From Bacillota bacterium (GTDB lineage Bacteria > Bacillota > Bacilli > Bacillales > Cytobacillaceae), in contig JAUZPT010000083.1 of the NCBI GenBank assembly GCA_030705745.1, positions 1 through 9,933 on the forward strand: a stretch of 9,933 nt of DNA, read 5' to 3'. The position numbers and the translations under genes were made by a program. Below are positions 1-7,354 of this stretch, piece after piece. Below the pieces are notes generated by a model. It saw nothing but the letters and a program-made list of their open reading frames with translations, had not been told where the DNA came from and did no database searches. The first letter of the stretch is position 1, and each line of letters starts with the position of its first letter.

Positions 1-6
1 CGTCAT
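1..6 (-). CDS. pyrR: 5' end of pyrR (first two codons only)
   Basis: An ATG at positions 6-4 followed by ACG sits five bases after a GGTGG stretch, itself preceded by AAGGA, which makes a plausible ribosome binding site. Only Met-Thr are inside the window, so the product is inferred from context and not from protein sequence. The gene lies just behind a PyrR-type attenuator and after rluD/ylyB, which is where pyrR stands in Bacillus subtilis. PyrR is the uracil-sensing RNA-binding protein that attenuates the pyr operon and has weak uracil phosphoribosyltransferase activity. Another pyr gene, such as a uracil permease or pyrB, could in principle follow such a leader. Confidence 0.6.
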
Positions 7-55
7 TTAATCCACCGTCCTTTATTAGAAATGCGCAGGCGCCTTGACATCTTTC

Positions 56-88
56 AAAAAAAAAAAACTCTCACCAGTCAGGTGAGAG
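56..88 (-). terminator. Intrinsic terminator of the pyr attenuator
   Basis: On the minus strand an 8-bp stem CTCTCACC/GGTGAGAG encloses the five-base loop TGACT and is followed by twelve uninterrupted T residues (plus-strand A run 56-67). It lies between the PyrR binding loop and the pyrR start. It is therefore the terminator arm of the pyrimidine attenuator and not the end of rluD. Confidence 0.93.
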
Positions 89-162
89 GATACGTCTTCT
101 TTCGTTTGAGCAGAATCAGTTTCCACTCAAACAATCCGTTTCCTTCTCAGCCTCACAGGACT
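89..162 (-). promoter_or_regulatory. PyrR-responsive attenuator: binding loop and antiterminator
   Basis: The 14 bases at 162-149 (minus strand) read AGTCCTGTGAGGCT. This fits the PyrR binding-loop consensus ARUCCNGNGAGGYU as I know it from Bacillus subtilis. Downstream, GTTTGAG (132-126) pairs with CTCAAAC (110-104), and GAGAAGGA pairs with TCCTCTC with one bulged A. Together these form an antiterminator that uses the first bases of the terminator stem (68-88). When PyrR with UMP holds the binding loop the antiterminator cannot form and transcription stops; without PyrR the RNA reads on into pyrR. The pairing is seen in the sequence; the mechanism is known for the family. Confidence 0.93.
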
Positions 163-189
163 GATTTAAAGGGTCATATTATTAAAATC

Positions 190-218
190 ATCTTACATTA
201 CATATTTCGACATGTCAA
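190..218 (-). promoter_or_regulatory. Sigma-A promoter of the pyr operon, overlapping the rluD stop codon
   Basis: TTGACA (218-213) and TAAGAT (195-190) are separated by exactly 17 bases. Transcription would start near 183, about 20 bases before the PyrR binding loop. The -35 box is a perfect match and the -10 box is four of six. The TGA in TTGACA is the stop codon of rluD, so the pyr promoter begins inside the upstream gene. No terminator separates rluD from this point, so read-through from rluD would also meet the attenuator. Confidence 0.8.
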
Positions 219-1126
219 CGATTATTACTCAAATAAGCGAGCAGCTGCTCAAATTCTTCCGGAAGTGGTGCTTCGAACTCCAAATATTCCTTTGTTCTTG
301 GATGTTCAAATCCAAGAAGTCCTGCATGCAGCGCCTGCCCTTCGATATCGAGCGTTTTTTTCGGGCCATATTTTGGGTCTCCTGCTAACGGAAATCCGAT
401 ATACTTCATATGGACACGAATTTGATGTGTTCTTCCCGTCTCGAGCTGACACTCAACAAATGTAAAATCCTTAAAACGTTCGAGGACATTAAAATGAGTG
501 ACTGCATGTTTTCCGTGATCGACAACCGTCATGCTTTGGCGATCCTTTTGATCCCTTCCGAGCGGTGCATCAATTGTACCTAAATCATGTGGAATCACAC
601 CATGAACGATGGCCTTGTATTTTCTTGTCACAGTTTTTGCGACGAGCTGATTGACCAAGCTTTCGTGTGCCATATCGTTTTTGGCAACCATTAAAAGTCC
701 GGAGGTATCCTTATCAATCCGATGGACGATGCCCGGCCTTAATACCCCATTTATCCCGGAAAGATCTTTGCAGTGGGCCATCAGCCCGTTCACGAGTGTT
801 CCGCTCACATGTCCCGGAGCTGGATGGACAACCATCCCCCTCGGCTTATTAACGACTAATACATCGCTGTCTTCATAATAAATTTTTAAATTCATTTCCT
901 CCGGTAAAACATCGAGTTCCTCCGGATCCGGAATAATGATTTCGATAAGGTCATTTATGCTGCATTTGTAATTTGTTTTCACCTGATGGCCGTTTACCAA
1001 AACGTGACCTTCTTTGATCCATTGCTGAACTTGTGTTCTTGACCATTCTTCATTTAATGTAGAGACAGCTTTATCGATCCTGTCACCTTTTTGATTTTCA
1101 AGAATGGTGTGTTCCATTTTCTCCAT
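215..1126 (-). CDS. rluD: RluD-family 23S rRNA pseudouridine synthase (YlyB)
   Basis: The 303-residue protein converts uridine to pseudouridine in large-subunit rRNA; the exact sites cannot be read from sequence. An S4 RNA-binding domain occupies about residues 14-75 ([15 protein letters not shown] region). The RluA/RluD catalytic core follows, with the motif [11 protein letters not shown] at about 135-145 and the presumed catalytic aspartate at 138. Further family signatures are [14 protein letters not shown] near 93-106 and the [11 protein letters not shown] motif near 219-229. The start is supported by AAAGGAGA six bases upstream. The first 29 bases overlap the end of lspA, which implies translational coupling. 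Length and neighbours match B. subtilis ylyB, between lspA and pyrR. Confidence 0.96.
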   Translation of the reverse strand: MEKMEHTILENQKGDRIDKAVSTLNEEWSRTQVQQWIKEGHVLVNGHQVKTNYKCSINDLIEIIIPDPEELDVLPEEMNLKIYYEDSDVLVVNKPRGMVVHPAPGHVSGTLVNGLMAHCKDLSGINGVLRPGIVHRIDKDTSGLLMVAKNDMAHESLVNQLVAKTVTRKYKAIVHGVIPHDLGTIDAPLGRDQKDRQSMTVVDHGKHAVTHFNVLERFKDFTFVECQLETGRTHQIRVHMKYIGFPLAGDPKYGPKKTLDIEGQALHAGLLGFEHPRTKEYLEFEAPLPEEFEQLLAYLSNNR

Positions 1127-1586
1127 AAGTTTTCTCCTTTGTTCCTCTCTCTTCTCGCAGCATTTGGATCATCAATAATGCCACACCGATGACTAAGGCT
1201 GAATCCGCAATATTAAATACGGGAAAATCATAGCCAAAGATAAAAGTATGAATAAAATCGACAACTTCCTTGCGGAAAACTCGGTCAATGAAATTGCCGA
1301 TTGCTCCTCCAAGCATAAATGCCAATGAAGTTCCCAATAGCGCTTTCCCTTTTGTACCTTTTTGGATGTAATACACAATGCCACAAATCACAATCAGTGT
1401 AATTCCATAAAAAAGCCACATTTGGCCTTGTAAAATTCCCCATGCTGCCCCTCGATTGCGGTGGGATGTAATATAAAAAAAGTCTTGTATCACGGTTATG
1501 CTATCACCAAAATGCATTTTGCTCACGATTAGCGCTTTGGATAATTGATCCAATACAATAATAAAAACGGCAATCAAATAATACAC
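1098..1586 (-). CDS. lspA: Lipoprotein signal peptidase II
   Basis: This is the integral membrane aspartyl protease that removes signal peptides from diacylglyceryl-modified prolipoproteins after Lgt. I choose the GTG at 1586-1584 because GGAGG lies seven bases upstream and the resulting 162-residue protein starts at the first membrane segment, as in B. subtilis. An ATG 57 bases further upstream has no comparable binding site and would add 19 atypical residues. Catalytic aspartates are Asp101 in NFIDR and Asp128 in [16 protein letters not shown] (about 41-50) is the other family motif. Four membrane segments are apparent at about 2-20, 54-74, 84-102 and 122-143. It has its own upstream promoter and overlaps rluD. 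Confidence 0.96.
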   Translation of the reverse strand: MYYLIAVFIIVLDQLSKALIVSKMHFGDSITVIQDFFYITSHRNRGAAWGILQGQMWLFYGITLIVICGIVYYIQKGTKGKALLGTSLAFMLGGAIGNFIDRVFRKEVVDFIHTFIFGYDFPVFNIADSALVIGVALLMIQMLREERGTKEKTYGENGTHHS

Positions 1587-1620
1587 AGGAAAACCTCCAC
1601 ATCGCGATGACTTCCCTAGC

Positions 1621-1650
1621 ATTTTAGCACATTCTATGTCCACCCGACAA
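1621..1650 (-). promoter_or_regulatory. Candidate sigma-A promoter for lspA-rluD
   Basis: On the minus strand TTGTCG (1650-1645) stands 18 bases before TAAAAT (1626-1621). TGC immediately precedes the hexamer and gives an extended -10 of the form TGnTAAAAT. It starts eight bases after the ylyA stop codon, and transcription would begin near 1613, just ahead of the lspA ribosome binding site. I see no terminator between ylyA and lspA, so co-transcription is also possible. Confidence 0.6.
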
Positions 1651-1657
1651 TCTAACG

Positions 1658-1954
1658 CTATAAAAAGGTTGTTTCCAAAGCTTTTTTATAAAAGCGATTC
1701 ATGTTCTGCCAGTCCTTTTCTGATTTAAGTATCGGCACCATTTCGAGCAAGCCTTCGGGTAAAAGCTCCCCTGACAGTTCGCATTCTCCGTAACATCCCA
1801 TTTCCAATTTGCCGATCGCTGACCGTACATCTTTTAATTCATCCCTCAGGATTTGCTTAAGCCATTCGTGTGGCGTTTCTTTTTTTAATGTTATTATGAT
1901 TTCCTCTTCTGTCTCACGGAGTTCCCAATACAGCTTTTCTTGCATTGCTTTCAT
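1658..1954 (-). CDS. ylyA: DksA/TraR-like RNA polymerase-binding protein YlyA
   Basis: This is a 98-residue protein with a charged helical N-terminus (about 1-50) and a degenerate zinc-finger segment at 52-73 ([22 protein letters not shown]). That arrangement is typical of the Bacillus YteA/YlyA/YocK group related to DksA. The usual CxxC pair is replaced by Cys58-Glu-Leu-Ser and no downstream cysteine pair exists, so zinc is probably not bound. In B. subtilis YlyA has been reported to bind RNA polymerase and modulate forespore genes involved in germination; the same role here is inferred from position between ileS and lspA. The start has AACGGAGGT nine bases upstream. It sits behind the ileS terminator and so needs its own promoter, which I could not identify with confidence. 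It seems shorter than some relatives. Confidence 0.82.
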   Translation of the reverse strand: MKAMQEKLYWELRETEEEIIITLKKETPHEWLKQILRDELKDVRSAIGKLEMGCYGECELSGELLPEGLLEMVPILKSEKDWQNMNRFYKKALETTFL

Positions 1955-2040
1955 TGTTTTTTACCTCCGTTACTTATTTTCCTTATTGTTTCCTGTTAAA
2001 AGAATGCGACACGAATAAACATTTAACATGAATAGGAAAT

Positions 2041-2073
2041 AATAACAAAAACCCCGTGCACAATTGCACGGGG
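2041..2073 (-). terminator. Rho-independent terminator after ileS
   Basis: On the minus strand CCCCGTGCA and TGCACGGGG form a perfect 9-bp stem (2073-2065 with 2060-2052) around a four-base loop. TTTTTGTTATT follows. It starts 18 bases after the ileS stop codon. The plus-strand reading lacks an adjacent U run, so it acts on the minus strand only. Confidence 0.95.
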
Positions 2074-2091
2074 CTCTATTGTTATCAAGTT

Positions 2092-4851
2092 TTAATAATT
2101 TTTCGCTACAACTTCTGCACAGCGAGGGCAAAGCGTTTTATGCTCTTCTACCTGGCCGACATCCGTTGTTACCGTCCAGCATCTTTCACATGTTTCACCT
2201 TCTGCCTTGGAAACAACAATGGCGGCAGTCTCAAGCTTTATTGCACTATCTGGTGCCTGTTCATACGTGCCGGCAACCTCAAATGCTGATACGATGAATA
2301 GCTGAGCAACGTTTTCAGTAATTGATTCCAGCAGGTCCTTCGTTTTTTCATTCACAAACAATGTTACTTTAGCCGTTAACGATTTACCAATCACTTTTTC
2401 ATTTCGTGCTTCTTCAAGTGCTTTTAAGACATCATCGCGAAGATTCATAAATGAACTCCACTTATCTTCCAAGATTTGAGCGTTGGCATATTCTTTCGGT
2501 TCTGGAAGATCGGTTAACTGAACACTTTCCTCTTCCATGGAAGGAATAAATACCCAAACTTCATCTGCCGTATGCGGAAGGATCGGTGCAACCAGCTTGG
2601 TAAGCGCAAGCAATGACTCGTATAAAACGGTTTGAATGGCTCGACGTTCCTCATTGTCTTTTGCCTCGATATAAAGGACGTCCTTGGCAAAATCCAAATA
2701 GAAAGAACTCAAATCAAGCGTGCAAAAATTGTTAACTGCGTGGTAAATGCCTGCAAACTCATAATTTTCATACGCATCGCGAACATTTTTGATGAGCTTA
2801 TTCAGTTTCACCATCATGAATTGATCAACTTCACGGAGATTTTCATAAGAAACCGCATCCGTTTTATAGTTGAAATCAGCCAAATTCCCGAGAAGGAATC
2901 GGAATGTGTTGCGAATTTTACGGTATACCTCGGCAACTTGTTTTAGAATTGCATCAGAAACTCGGACATCGGATTGATAATCGACAGAGGCAACCCAAAG
3001 GCGTAAAATATCAGCTCCAAGCTGATCCATTACCTTAGCCGGGATGACAACATTTCCGATCGACTTACTCATTTTCCTTCCTTCACCATCAAGCGCGAAT
3101 CCATGGCTCAGCACGCCTTTATATGGTGCTTTACCGGTCACAGCTACACCAGTTGACAAGGATGAGTTAAACCAGCCACGATATTGATCAGATCCTTCCA
3201 AATAAAGATCCGCAGGTCTCTGAAGGTCATCTCTTTCTTCAAGTACAGCTTGATGGGAAGAACCGGAATCAAACCAAACGTCCATAATATCCGTTTCTTT
3301 CGTAAATTTGCCGTTAGGACTGCCTTCATGAGTAAAACCTTCCGGAAGCAACTCATTCGCATCTCTTTCAAACCAGCAATTTGAACCATGCTCACGGAAC
3401 ATATCAGAAACATGATTAATCGTTTCATCTGTAATGATTGCTTCACCGTTTTCCGCATAAAAAACAGGGATCGGAACTCCCCATGCACGCTGACGGGAAA
3501 TGCACCAGTCGCCACGGTCGCGAACCATATTGAACAATCTAGTTTCTCCCCATGCAGGAACCCATTTTGTTTCTTTCACGGCTTCCAATAGTTCATTTCG
3601 GAAATCTTTAATGGAAGCGAACCATTGTGCCGTCGCACGGAAAATAACAGGTTTTTTCGTTCTCCAGTCATGCGGGTAGGAGTGTGTAATGAAGGAAAGC
3701 TTTAAAAGTGCTCCTGCTTCTTCTAACGCCTTTGAAATTGGTTTATTCGCTTCTTCATAAAAAGTGCCTTCAAAACCAGGAGCTTCTTTTGTCATATATC
3801 CTTTATCGTCAACTGGACAGAGGACGTCCAAACCATATTTTTGGCCAACGTGGAAATCATCTTCCCCATGGCCTGGAGCTGTATGGACACAGCCGGTTCC
3901 AGCTTCGGTAGTTACGTGCTCTCCCAGCATTACTAATGAGTCACGGCCGTAAAGCGGATGCTCGGCAATAATATATTCAAGCTTGCTTCCTTTTACCTTT
4001 TGCTCAATAGTAACCTCTTCCCAGCCGATTTCATTTTTCACGGCTTCAAGCAACGCCTCTGCCACTACAAACTTATTGCCGTTTGCGGAAACCACTACAT
4101 AATCAAGATCAGGATGAACGGAAATTCCAAGGTTTGCCGGAATCGTCCATGGTGTCGTTGTCCAAATGATGATCTGCGTATTTGCTTCGAGAACCCCTTT
4201 GCCATCCTTCACCTTAAAGCCGACATAAATTGATGCAGATCGTTTGTCATTGTATTCGATTTCTGCTTCAGCCAGAGCGGATTCGCTTGAAGGAGACCAA
4301 TATACAGGCTTAAGTCCTTTATAAATATATCCCTTTTTCGCCATCTCGCCGAAAACCTTAATTTGTTGTGCTTCATAGGAAGGATTTAGGGTAATGTATG
4401 GATTTTCCCAATCACCGCGCACGCCAAGACGTTTGAATTGTGAACGCTGGTTATCAATTTGCTCAAGTGCATATTCTGCACACAGTTTACGGAACTCGGC
4501 AACGGTCATTTCCTTGCGTTTCACGCCTTTGTTAGTTAAAGCCTGCTCGATTGGCAATCCGTGTGTATCCCAGCCAGGAACGTACGGTGCATTAAACCCG
4601 CTCATCGATTTATAGCGGACAATAAAGTCCTTTAAAACCTTGTTCAGCGCGTGTCCCATATGGATATCGCCATTGGCGTAAGGAGGGCCATCGTGCAGTA
4701 CATACATCGGACGGTCCTTTGTTCGCTCTTGAACTTTTTCATAAATGCTCATTTCTTCCCATTTAACCTGCTGATCCGGCTCCCTTTTAGGAAGGTTTCC
4801 TCGCATCGGAAATTCTGTCTTTGGCATTAATAACGTATCTTTGTAATCCAT
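2092..4851 (-). CDS. ileS: Isoleucine--tRNA ligase
   Basis: The enzyme charges tRNA-Ile with isoleucine in the cytoplasm, using ATP. The 919-residue protein is a class I synthetase. The HIGH signature appears as HMGH at 64-67 and KMSKS at 593-597. The CP1 editing domain lies at about 200-400, with [10 protein letters not shown] at 231-240 and [16 protein letters not shown] at 318-333. The C-terminal zinc site uses Cys888, Cys891, Cys908 and Cys911. The length is almost that of B. subtilis IleS. The start at 4851 is chosen because GGAGG lies seven bases upstream and [20 protein letters not shown] is the usual N-terminus. An in-frame ATG 114 bases further upstream runs through the leader terminator and is not used. 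Expression is controlled by a tRNA-Ile T-box. Confidence 0.98.
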   Translation of the reverse strand: MDYKDTLLMPKTEFPMRGNLPKREPDQQVKWEEMSIYEKVQERTKDRPMYVLHDGPPYANGDIHMGHALNKVLKDFIVRYKSMSGFNAPYVPGWDTHGLPIEQALTNKGVKRKEMTVAEFRKLCAEYALEQIDNQRSQFKRLGVRGDWENPYITLNPSYEAQQIKVFGEMAKKGYIYKGLKPVYWSPSSESALAEAEIEYNDKRSASIYVGFKVKDGKGVLEANTQIIIWTTTPWTIPANLGISVHPDLDYVVVSANGNKFVVAEALLEAVKNEIGWEEVTIEQKVKGSKLEYIIAEHPLYGRDSLVMLGEHVTTEAGTGCVHTAPGHGEDDFHVGQKYGLDVLCPVDDKGYMTKEAPGFEGTFYEEANKPISKALEEAGALLKLSFITHSYPHDWRTKKPVIFRATAQWFASIKDFRNELLEAVKETKWVPAWGETRLFNMVRDRGDWCISRQRAWGVPIPVFYAENGEAIITDETINHVSDMFREHGSNCWFERDANELLPEGFTHEGSPNGKFTKETDIMDVWFDSGSSHQAVLEERDDLQRPADLYLEGSDQYRGWFNSSLSTGVAVTGKAPYKGVLSHGFALDGEGRKMSKSIGNVVIPAKVMDQLGADILRLWVASVDYQSDVRVSDAILKQVAEVYRKIRNTFRFLLGNLADFNYKTDAVSYENLREVDQFMMVKLNKLIKNVRDAYENYEFAGIYHAVNNFCTLDLSSFYLDFAKDVLYIEAKDNEERRAIQTVLYESLLALTKLVAPILPHTADEVWVFIPSMEEESVQLTDLPEPKEYANAQILEDKWSSFMNLRDDVLKALEEARNEKVIGKSLTAKVTLFVNEKTKDLLESITENVAQLFIVSAFEVAGTYEQAPDSAIKLETAAIVVSKAEGETCERCWTVTTDVGQVEEHKTLCPRCAEVVAKNY

Positions 4852-4862
4852 TTTTCTTCCTC

Positions 4863-4879
4863 CATTTTTTGAAAAAATG
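4863..4879. repeat. A/T palindrome touching the ileS ribosome binding site
   Basis: The 17 bases read CATTTTTTCAAAAAATG on the minus strand, a perfect palindrome around one central base. The last G is the first base of the GGAGG that serves ileS. In RNA it could form a seven-base-pair, mostly A-U hairpin between the leader terminator and the ribosome binding site. A functional role is unproven. Confidence 0.55.
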
Positions 4880-4883
4880 ACCA

Positions 4884-4926
4884 AATAAAAAAACTTCTCA
4901 TCCCAAATAGGGACGAGAAGTTTTTC
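4884..4926 (-). terminator. T-box leader terminator of ileS
   Basis: On the minus strand AACTTCTCGTCCC pairs with GGGATGAGAAGTT (13 positions, one G-U wobble) around a five-base loop, followed by a T-rich tail. It follows the T-box sequence immediately and its 5' arm is shared with the antiterminator. Confidence 0.94.
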
Positions 4927-5160
4927 CCGCGGTACCACCCTGATAGAAAGTACAGTATTTCGCACTTTCCTCTTGATTCATTCGTAACGTGAACGAAACG
5001 CCTTAGCTTAGTAACAAATTCATGCGTTCAGCAAGGAACTCAAGGGGGATATTCAAGTTTCATGCTTTTCCAGGCTTCCACCATCCCTGGTTCGCTATAA
5101 AAAGCTTTTAGAAACTGTACTGTCCCTATCATCGTCATTGATCATTCTAATTTACTTTGT
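4887..5160 (-). promoter_or_regulatory. tRNA-Ile-responsive T-box leader of ileS
   Basis: The core T-box AGGGTGGTACCGCG is present at 4941-4928. Its TGGT can pair with the ACCA end of uncharged tRNA-Ile. Stem I includes an AGTA motif near 5123, a distal CCAGG/CCTGG stem (about 5090-5070) and a proposed isoleucine specifier ATC at 5050-5048. Stem III is GAAAGTGC/GTACTTTC just before the T-box. The AGGG at the start of the T-box can pair with CCCT in the 5' arm of the terminator to make the antiterminator. The leader lies directly upstream of ileS, consistent with transcription antitermination when isoleucyl-tRNA is scarce. The specifier is assigned from position and gene identity, not from a full fold. 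Confidence 0.95.
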
Positions 5161-5166
5161 TATGAA

Positions 5167-5196
5167 ATTATATGCGAATGAAAGCCGGTTCGTCAA
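5167..5196 (-). promoter_or_regulatory. Sigma-A promoter of ileS, overlapping the divIVA stop codon
   Basis: TTGACG (5196-5191) and a perfect TATAAT (5172-5167) are 18 bases apart. Transcription would start near 5160, at the 5' end of the T-box leader. The TGA inside TTGACG is the stop codon of divIVA. This is one of the two clearest promoters in the window. Confidence 0.88.
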
Positions 5197-5708
5197 GCTA
5201 ACGAATCTTCTTCTTCCGCCGTTTTCAATTCGGTAGCATCCAGTTTATATTCGAGCAGGTGGTCCCAATCATCCGTATTTAGCATATCGAGCTGTGCTTC
5301 AATTAACATCTTAAAGCGTGTACGAAATACTTTTGACTGTTTTTTCAAATCTTCAATCTCAAGGGCAATTTTTCTGGCTTTCGACAAAGATTCATTCACA
5401 ATCCGGTCAGAATTCTTTTCAGCCTCTTTAACAATTAATTTTGCTTCCTTCTGGGCATTGCGTTTTACATCCTCTGCAGCTTCCTGGGCGATAAGAATGG
5501 ATTTATTTAATGTGTCTTCGATGGTAGTAAAATGGCCGAGACGGTCATTCATATCTTTTAAACGCTCTTCCAATTCCTTTTTTTCGCGGATGATTAACTC
5601 ATAATCCTTAATTACCTGATCAAGAAATTCATTTACTTCATCTTCGTCATAACCGCGGAATCCTTTGTTGAATTCCTTGTTGTGTATATCTAACGGTGTT
5701 AAAGGCAT
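5193..5708 (-). CDS. divIVA: Septum and pole localisation protein DivIVA
   Basis: DivIVA is a curvature-sensing coiled-coil scaffold at the inner face of the membrane. It recruits MinJ/MinCD at division sites and anchors the chromosome at the pole in sporulation. The 171-residue protein begins MPLTPLDIHNKEF. The membrane-binding domain (1-60) keeps Phe17-Arg18 in KGFRGYDEDEVNEFLDQV. A long coiled coil spans about 25-140 and includes NKSILIAQEAAEDVKRNAQKE, almost identical to B. subtilis. The tail ends in an acidic stretch. The ATG at 5708 has GGAGG seven bases upstream; the 19 extra codons of the longer frame lack support. It follows ylmH after 87 bases. Any promoter in that gap is weak, so read-through from the ylm genes is likely to contribute. 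Confidence 0.97.
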   Translation of the reverse strand: MPLTPLDIHNKEFNKGFRGYDEDEVNEFLDQVIKDYELIIREKKELEERLKDMNDRLGHFTTIEDTLNKSILIAQEAAEDVKRNAQKEAKLIVKEAEKNSDRIVNESLSKARKIALEIEDLKKQSKVFRTRFKMLIEAQLDMLNTDDWDHLLEYKLDATELKTAEEEDSLA

Positions 5709-5795
5709 AACGCCACCTCCAAATAGGTATGAATATCGATATGTATTGAAATTACTATTCGACAATCTTCTTCCTGATTCCTGCTTATTAGATAA

Positions 5796-6569
5796 TTATT
5801 TTTGTACTCCAACCATCATTCGCCATTTATCTTTTTTTGTTTTTCCTTCAATCGATAATATTTTGGCACGCCCATATCCTCGAACGGAAAGCAAATCCCC
5901 TTCGGCACAGTCGAACGAAGGGTTCTCGATCGTTGTCCAATTGATTTTCGCAAGACTTTGCTGAATTAATAATTGTGATTTTTGCCTTGAAATATTATGA
6001 ATTCCAGAAATGACCGTATCCAGTCGCAAGGATGTGACCGTGATTGATTGTTCTGTCCATGCATGAGCGAAGCTTATAGCGTCTTTCAACGGTAATTCTT
6101 TTAAGCTAACTTTCGCCCTGCCAATCGACTCTAATTGAATGTGGACATAGTCGGTCACTTCATGAGCCACAAAAAATTGAGCCCTGTTATCTTTGATCAG
6201 AATGTCGCCAAATTTACTTCGGGTTAACCCAAGGGACATCAAACTTCCCAATACTTGCGGATGTTCAATTTTCAAGAATTTTGAAGGATATTCGATTTCA
6301 TATAATCCAATTTGGAAGTCTTCTTCTTTTGCCTCGCCATAGTCAGGAAGCAACAATGCCCTTTTTCTTTCAGAATCGGGTTGCCCTCCATACAGCTCCC
6401 ATTTCACATCGGCACTGCTGCCTATCAACACCTTTAAAATGTGCTGTTCCCTGGGATCCAGAAAATCGGTAAGCTTTGGCGAATACGTTTGTTCCACATA
6501 TTCCTTCCACTGCAAGACGCGGTCGATATATTCCCTTTCCTCGGGCCTGAAATGCTGATAAATATTCAT
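5796..6569 (-). CDS. ylmH: S4-domain RNA-binding protein YlmH
   Basis: This 257-residue cytoplasmic protein has an N-terminal region typical of YlmH (about 1-165, with LDPREQHIL and DILIKDNRAQFFV). A C-terminal S4 RNA-binding domain lies at about 180-240 (LRLDTVISGIHNISRQKSQLLIQQSLAKINW). In B. subtilis YlmH has been linked to ribosome-associated quality control on 50S subunits carrying peptidyl-tRNA; older work noted effects near division genes. I infer the same activity here. The start at 6569 has GAGGGAG six bases upstream. An ATG four bases earlier is in another frame and gives only a short peptide. A 75-base gap separates it from ylmG. Confidence 0.93.
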   Translation of the reverse strand: MNIYQHFRPEEREYIDRVLQWKEYVEQTYSPKLTDFLDPREQHILKVLIGSSADVKWELYGGQPDSERKRALLLPDYGEAKEEDFQIGLYEIEYPSKFLKIEHPQVLGSLMSLGLTRSKFGDILIKDNRAQFFVAHEVTDYVHIQLESIGRAKVSLKELPLKDAISFAHAWTEQSITVTSLRLDTVISGIHNISRQKSQLLIQQSLAKINWTTIENPSFDCAEGDLLSVRGYGRAKILSIEGKTKKDKWRMMVGVQK

Positions 6570-6600
6570 TCATAACTCCCTCAACTGTCCAGTTTCTTTT

Positions 6601-6646
6601 GAAAAATCGTTGTCCGGTTCAGGCCTTAAAAACAAGAAAAATCGTT
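6601..6646. repeat. Direct repeat of 11 bases between ylmG and ylmH
   Basis: GAAAAATCGTT occurs at 6601-6611 and again at 6636-6646, starts 35 bases apart. The second copy overlaps the ylmG stop codon. No terminator-like stem is visible between them. The repeat may be a tract duplication or a protein site; nothing else supports either. Confidence 0.5.
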
Positions 6647-6908
6647 AAGAAAACATATTTTGAATTGCCCTTAAACCATTAGGTGCATAATTCAATACAA
6701 TTAAAGCGACCAACGGAGAAAAATCCATCATTCCGATGGGAGGGATGATTCTCCTGAAAGGTTCAAGGAATGGCTCACAAATTTTCGCAAGAAAAACTCC
6801 AATTTGAGAATTCGCAATACCTGGAAACCATGACATTAAAATATAAATGATCAAAGCATATTTATAGATTCCAATTAAACTGATTAATGTATCAATAATA
6901 AAGCTCAT
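6645..6908 (-). CDS. ylmG: YggT-family membrane protein YlmG
   Basis: This 87-residue integral membrane protein has two hydrophobic segments, about 2-27 and 62-82, joined by a conserved amphipathic loop (CEPFLEPFRRIIPPIGMMDFSPLVA). That is the signature of the YggT/YCF19 family. Members affect membrane organisation, nucleoid or division-site placement in cyanobacteria and plastids; no biochemical activity is established. In Bacillales and many Firmicutes it stands beside sepF, and this context suggests a part in division or envelope assembly. Its ribosome binding site AGGTGG lies in the last two sense codons of sepF, nine bases from the ATG, and only six bases separate the two genes. Confidence 0.94.
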   Translation of the reverse strand: MSFIIDTLISLIGIYKYALIIYILMSWFPGIANSQIGVFLAKICEPFLEPFRRIIPPIGMMDFSPLVALIVLNYAPNGLRAIQNMFS

Positions 6909-6914
6909 TGGGCA

Positions 6915-7352
6915 TTACCACCTCGAATCTTCAAATTCGTATTCCTGCAAAATTTCAGAAATATTTCCTGATACTTCGACATTGTCAGGAGTACATAGGA
7001 AAATACTGTTTCCAATCCTTTGGATGTCTCCACCTATGGCATACACAGTCCCGCTGAGAAAATCAACGATACGCTTCGCCTGATCATGCTCAATCCGCTG
7101 AAGATTAACAACCACGGCCCTAAATTTTTTCAGATGATCGGCAATGTCCTGTGCCTCTGCATAAACACGAGGTTCTATCAGAACAACTTTCGAAGATTTT
7201 TGGGCACTTTGCAGGCTGACAACATTTTGTTGCTTGCCACTCTGCTGTTTTGGAGCTTTCACTGGTTCAACCTCTTCGGGAAAATCCTCTTCTGTATAAT
7301 CGTATTCATCATCTAAAAAGAAAAATGTTTTTATTTTTGATTTAATGCTCAT
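6915..7352 (-). CDS. sepF: Cell division protein SepF
   Basis: SepF is a membrane anchor for the FtsZ ring and aligns and bundles FtsZ filaments during septum formation. The 145-residue protein has a short membrane-binding amphipathic helix ([13 protein letters not shown], 1-13), an acidic and Gln-rich linker (14-55), and the globular FtsZ-binding/dimerisation domain (about 56-140). That domain contains [17 protein letters not shown] and the conserved [20 protein letters not shown]. The length is close to B. subtilis SepF. The ribosome binding site AGGAGGT overlaps the last codons of ylmE, two bases separate the genes, and translation is probably coupled. It shares an operon with ylmE and ylmG. 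Confidence 0.97.
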   Translation of the reverse strand: MSIKSKIKTFFFLDDEYDYTEEDFPEEVEPVKAPKQQSGKQQNVVSLQSAQKSSKVVLIEPRVYAEAQDIADHLKKFRAVVVNLQRIEHDQAKRIVDFLSGTVYAIGGDIQRIGNSIFLCTPDNVEVSGNISEILQEYEFEDSRW

Positions 7353-7354
7353 TT

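Noticed and set aside
31..465. Plus-strand open frame of 144 codons
   Set aside because: It spans the pyr attenuator and the 3' part of rluD in antisense, has no ribosome binding site, and its product is low-complexity without family features.
1587..1643. Longer lspA starting at the ATG at 1643
   Set aside because: That start lies inside the proposed promoter region and has no binding site; the GTG at 1586 has GGAGG at the right distance and gives the usual protein length.
1955..2040. Sigma-G-type promoter for ylyA (CATTCTT with weak upstream box)
   Set aside because: A forespore promoter would fit the known biology, but the -35 match is poor and I cannot support it from the sequence.
3144..3515. 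123-codon minus-strand frame inside ileS
   Set aside because: It is an alternative frame of the synthetase gene, with no binding site and no recognisable product.
4852..4965. N-terminal extension of ileS
   Set aside because: The extra 38 codons run through the T-box terminator and antiterminator, and IleS proteins start at MDYKDT-like sequence.
5709..5765. N-terminal extension of divIVA
   Set aside because: No ribosome binding site precedes it, and the MPLTPLDIHNK start with its GGAGG is the conserved one.
5709..5795. Promoter for divIVA (TTGTCG at about 5764-5759)
   Set aside because: No acceptable -10 hexamer stands at 16-18 bases; a promoter may exist but the sequence does not show one convincingly.
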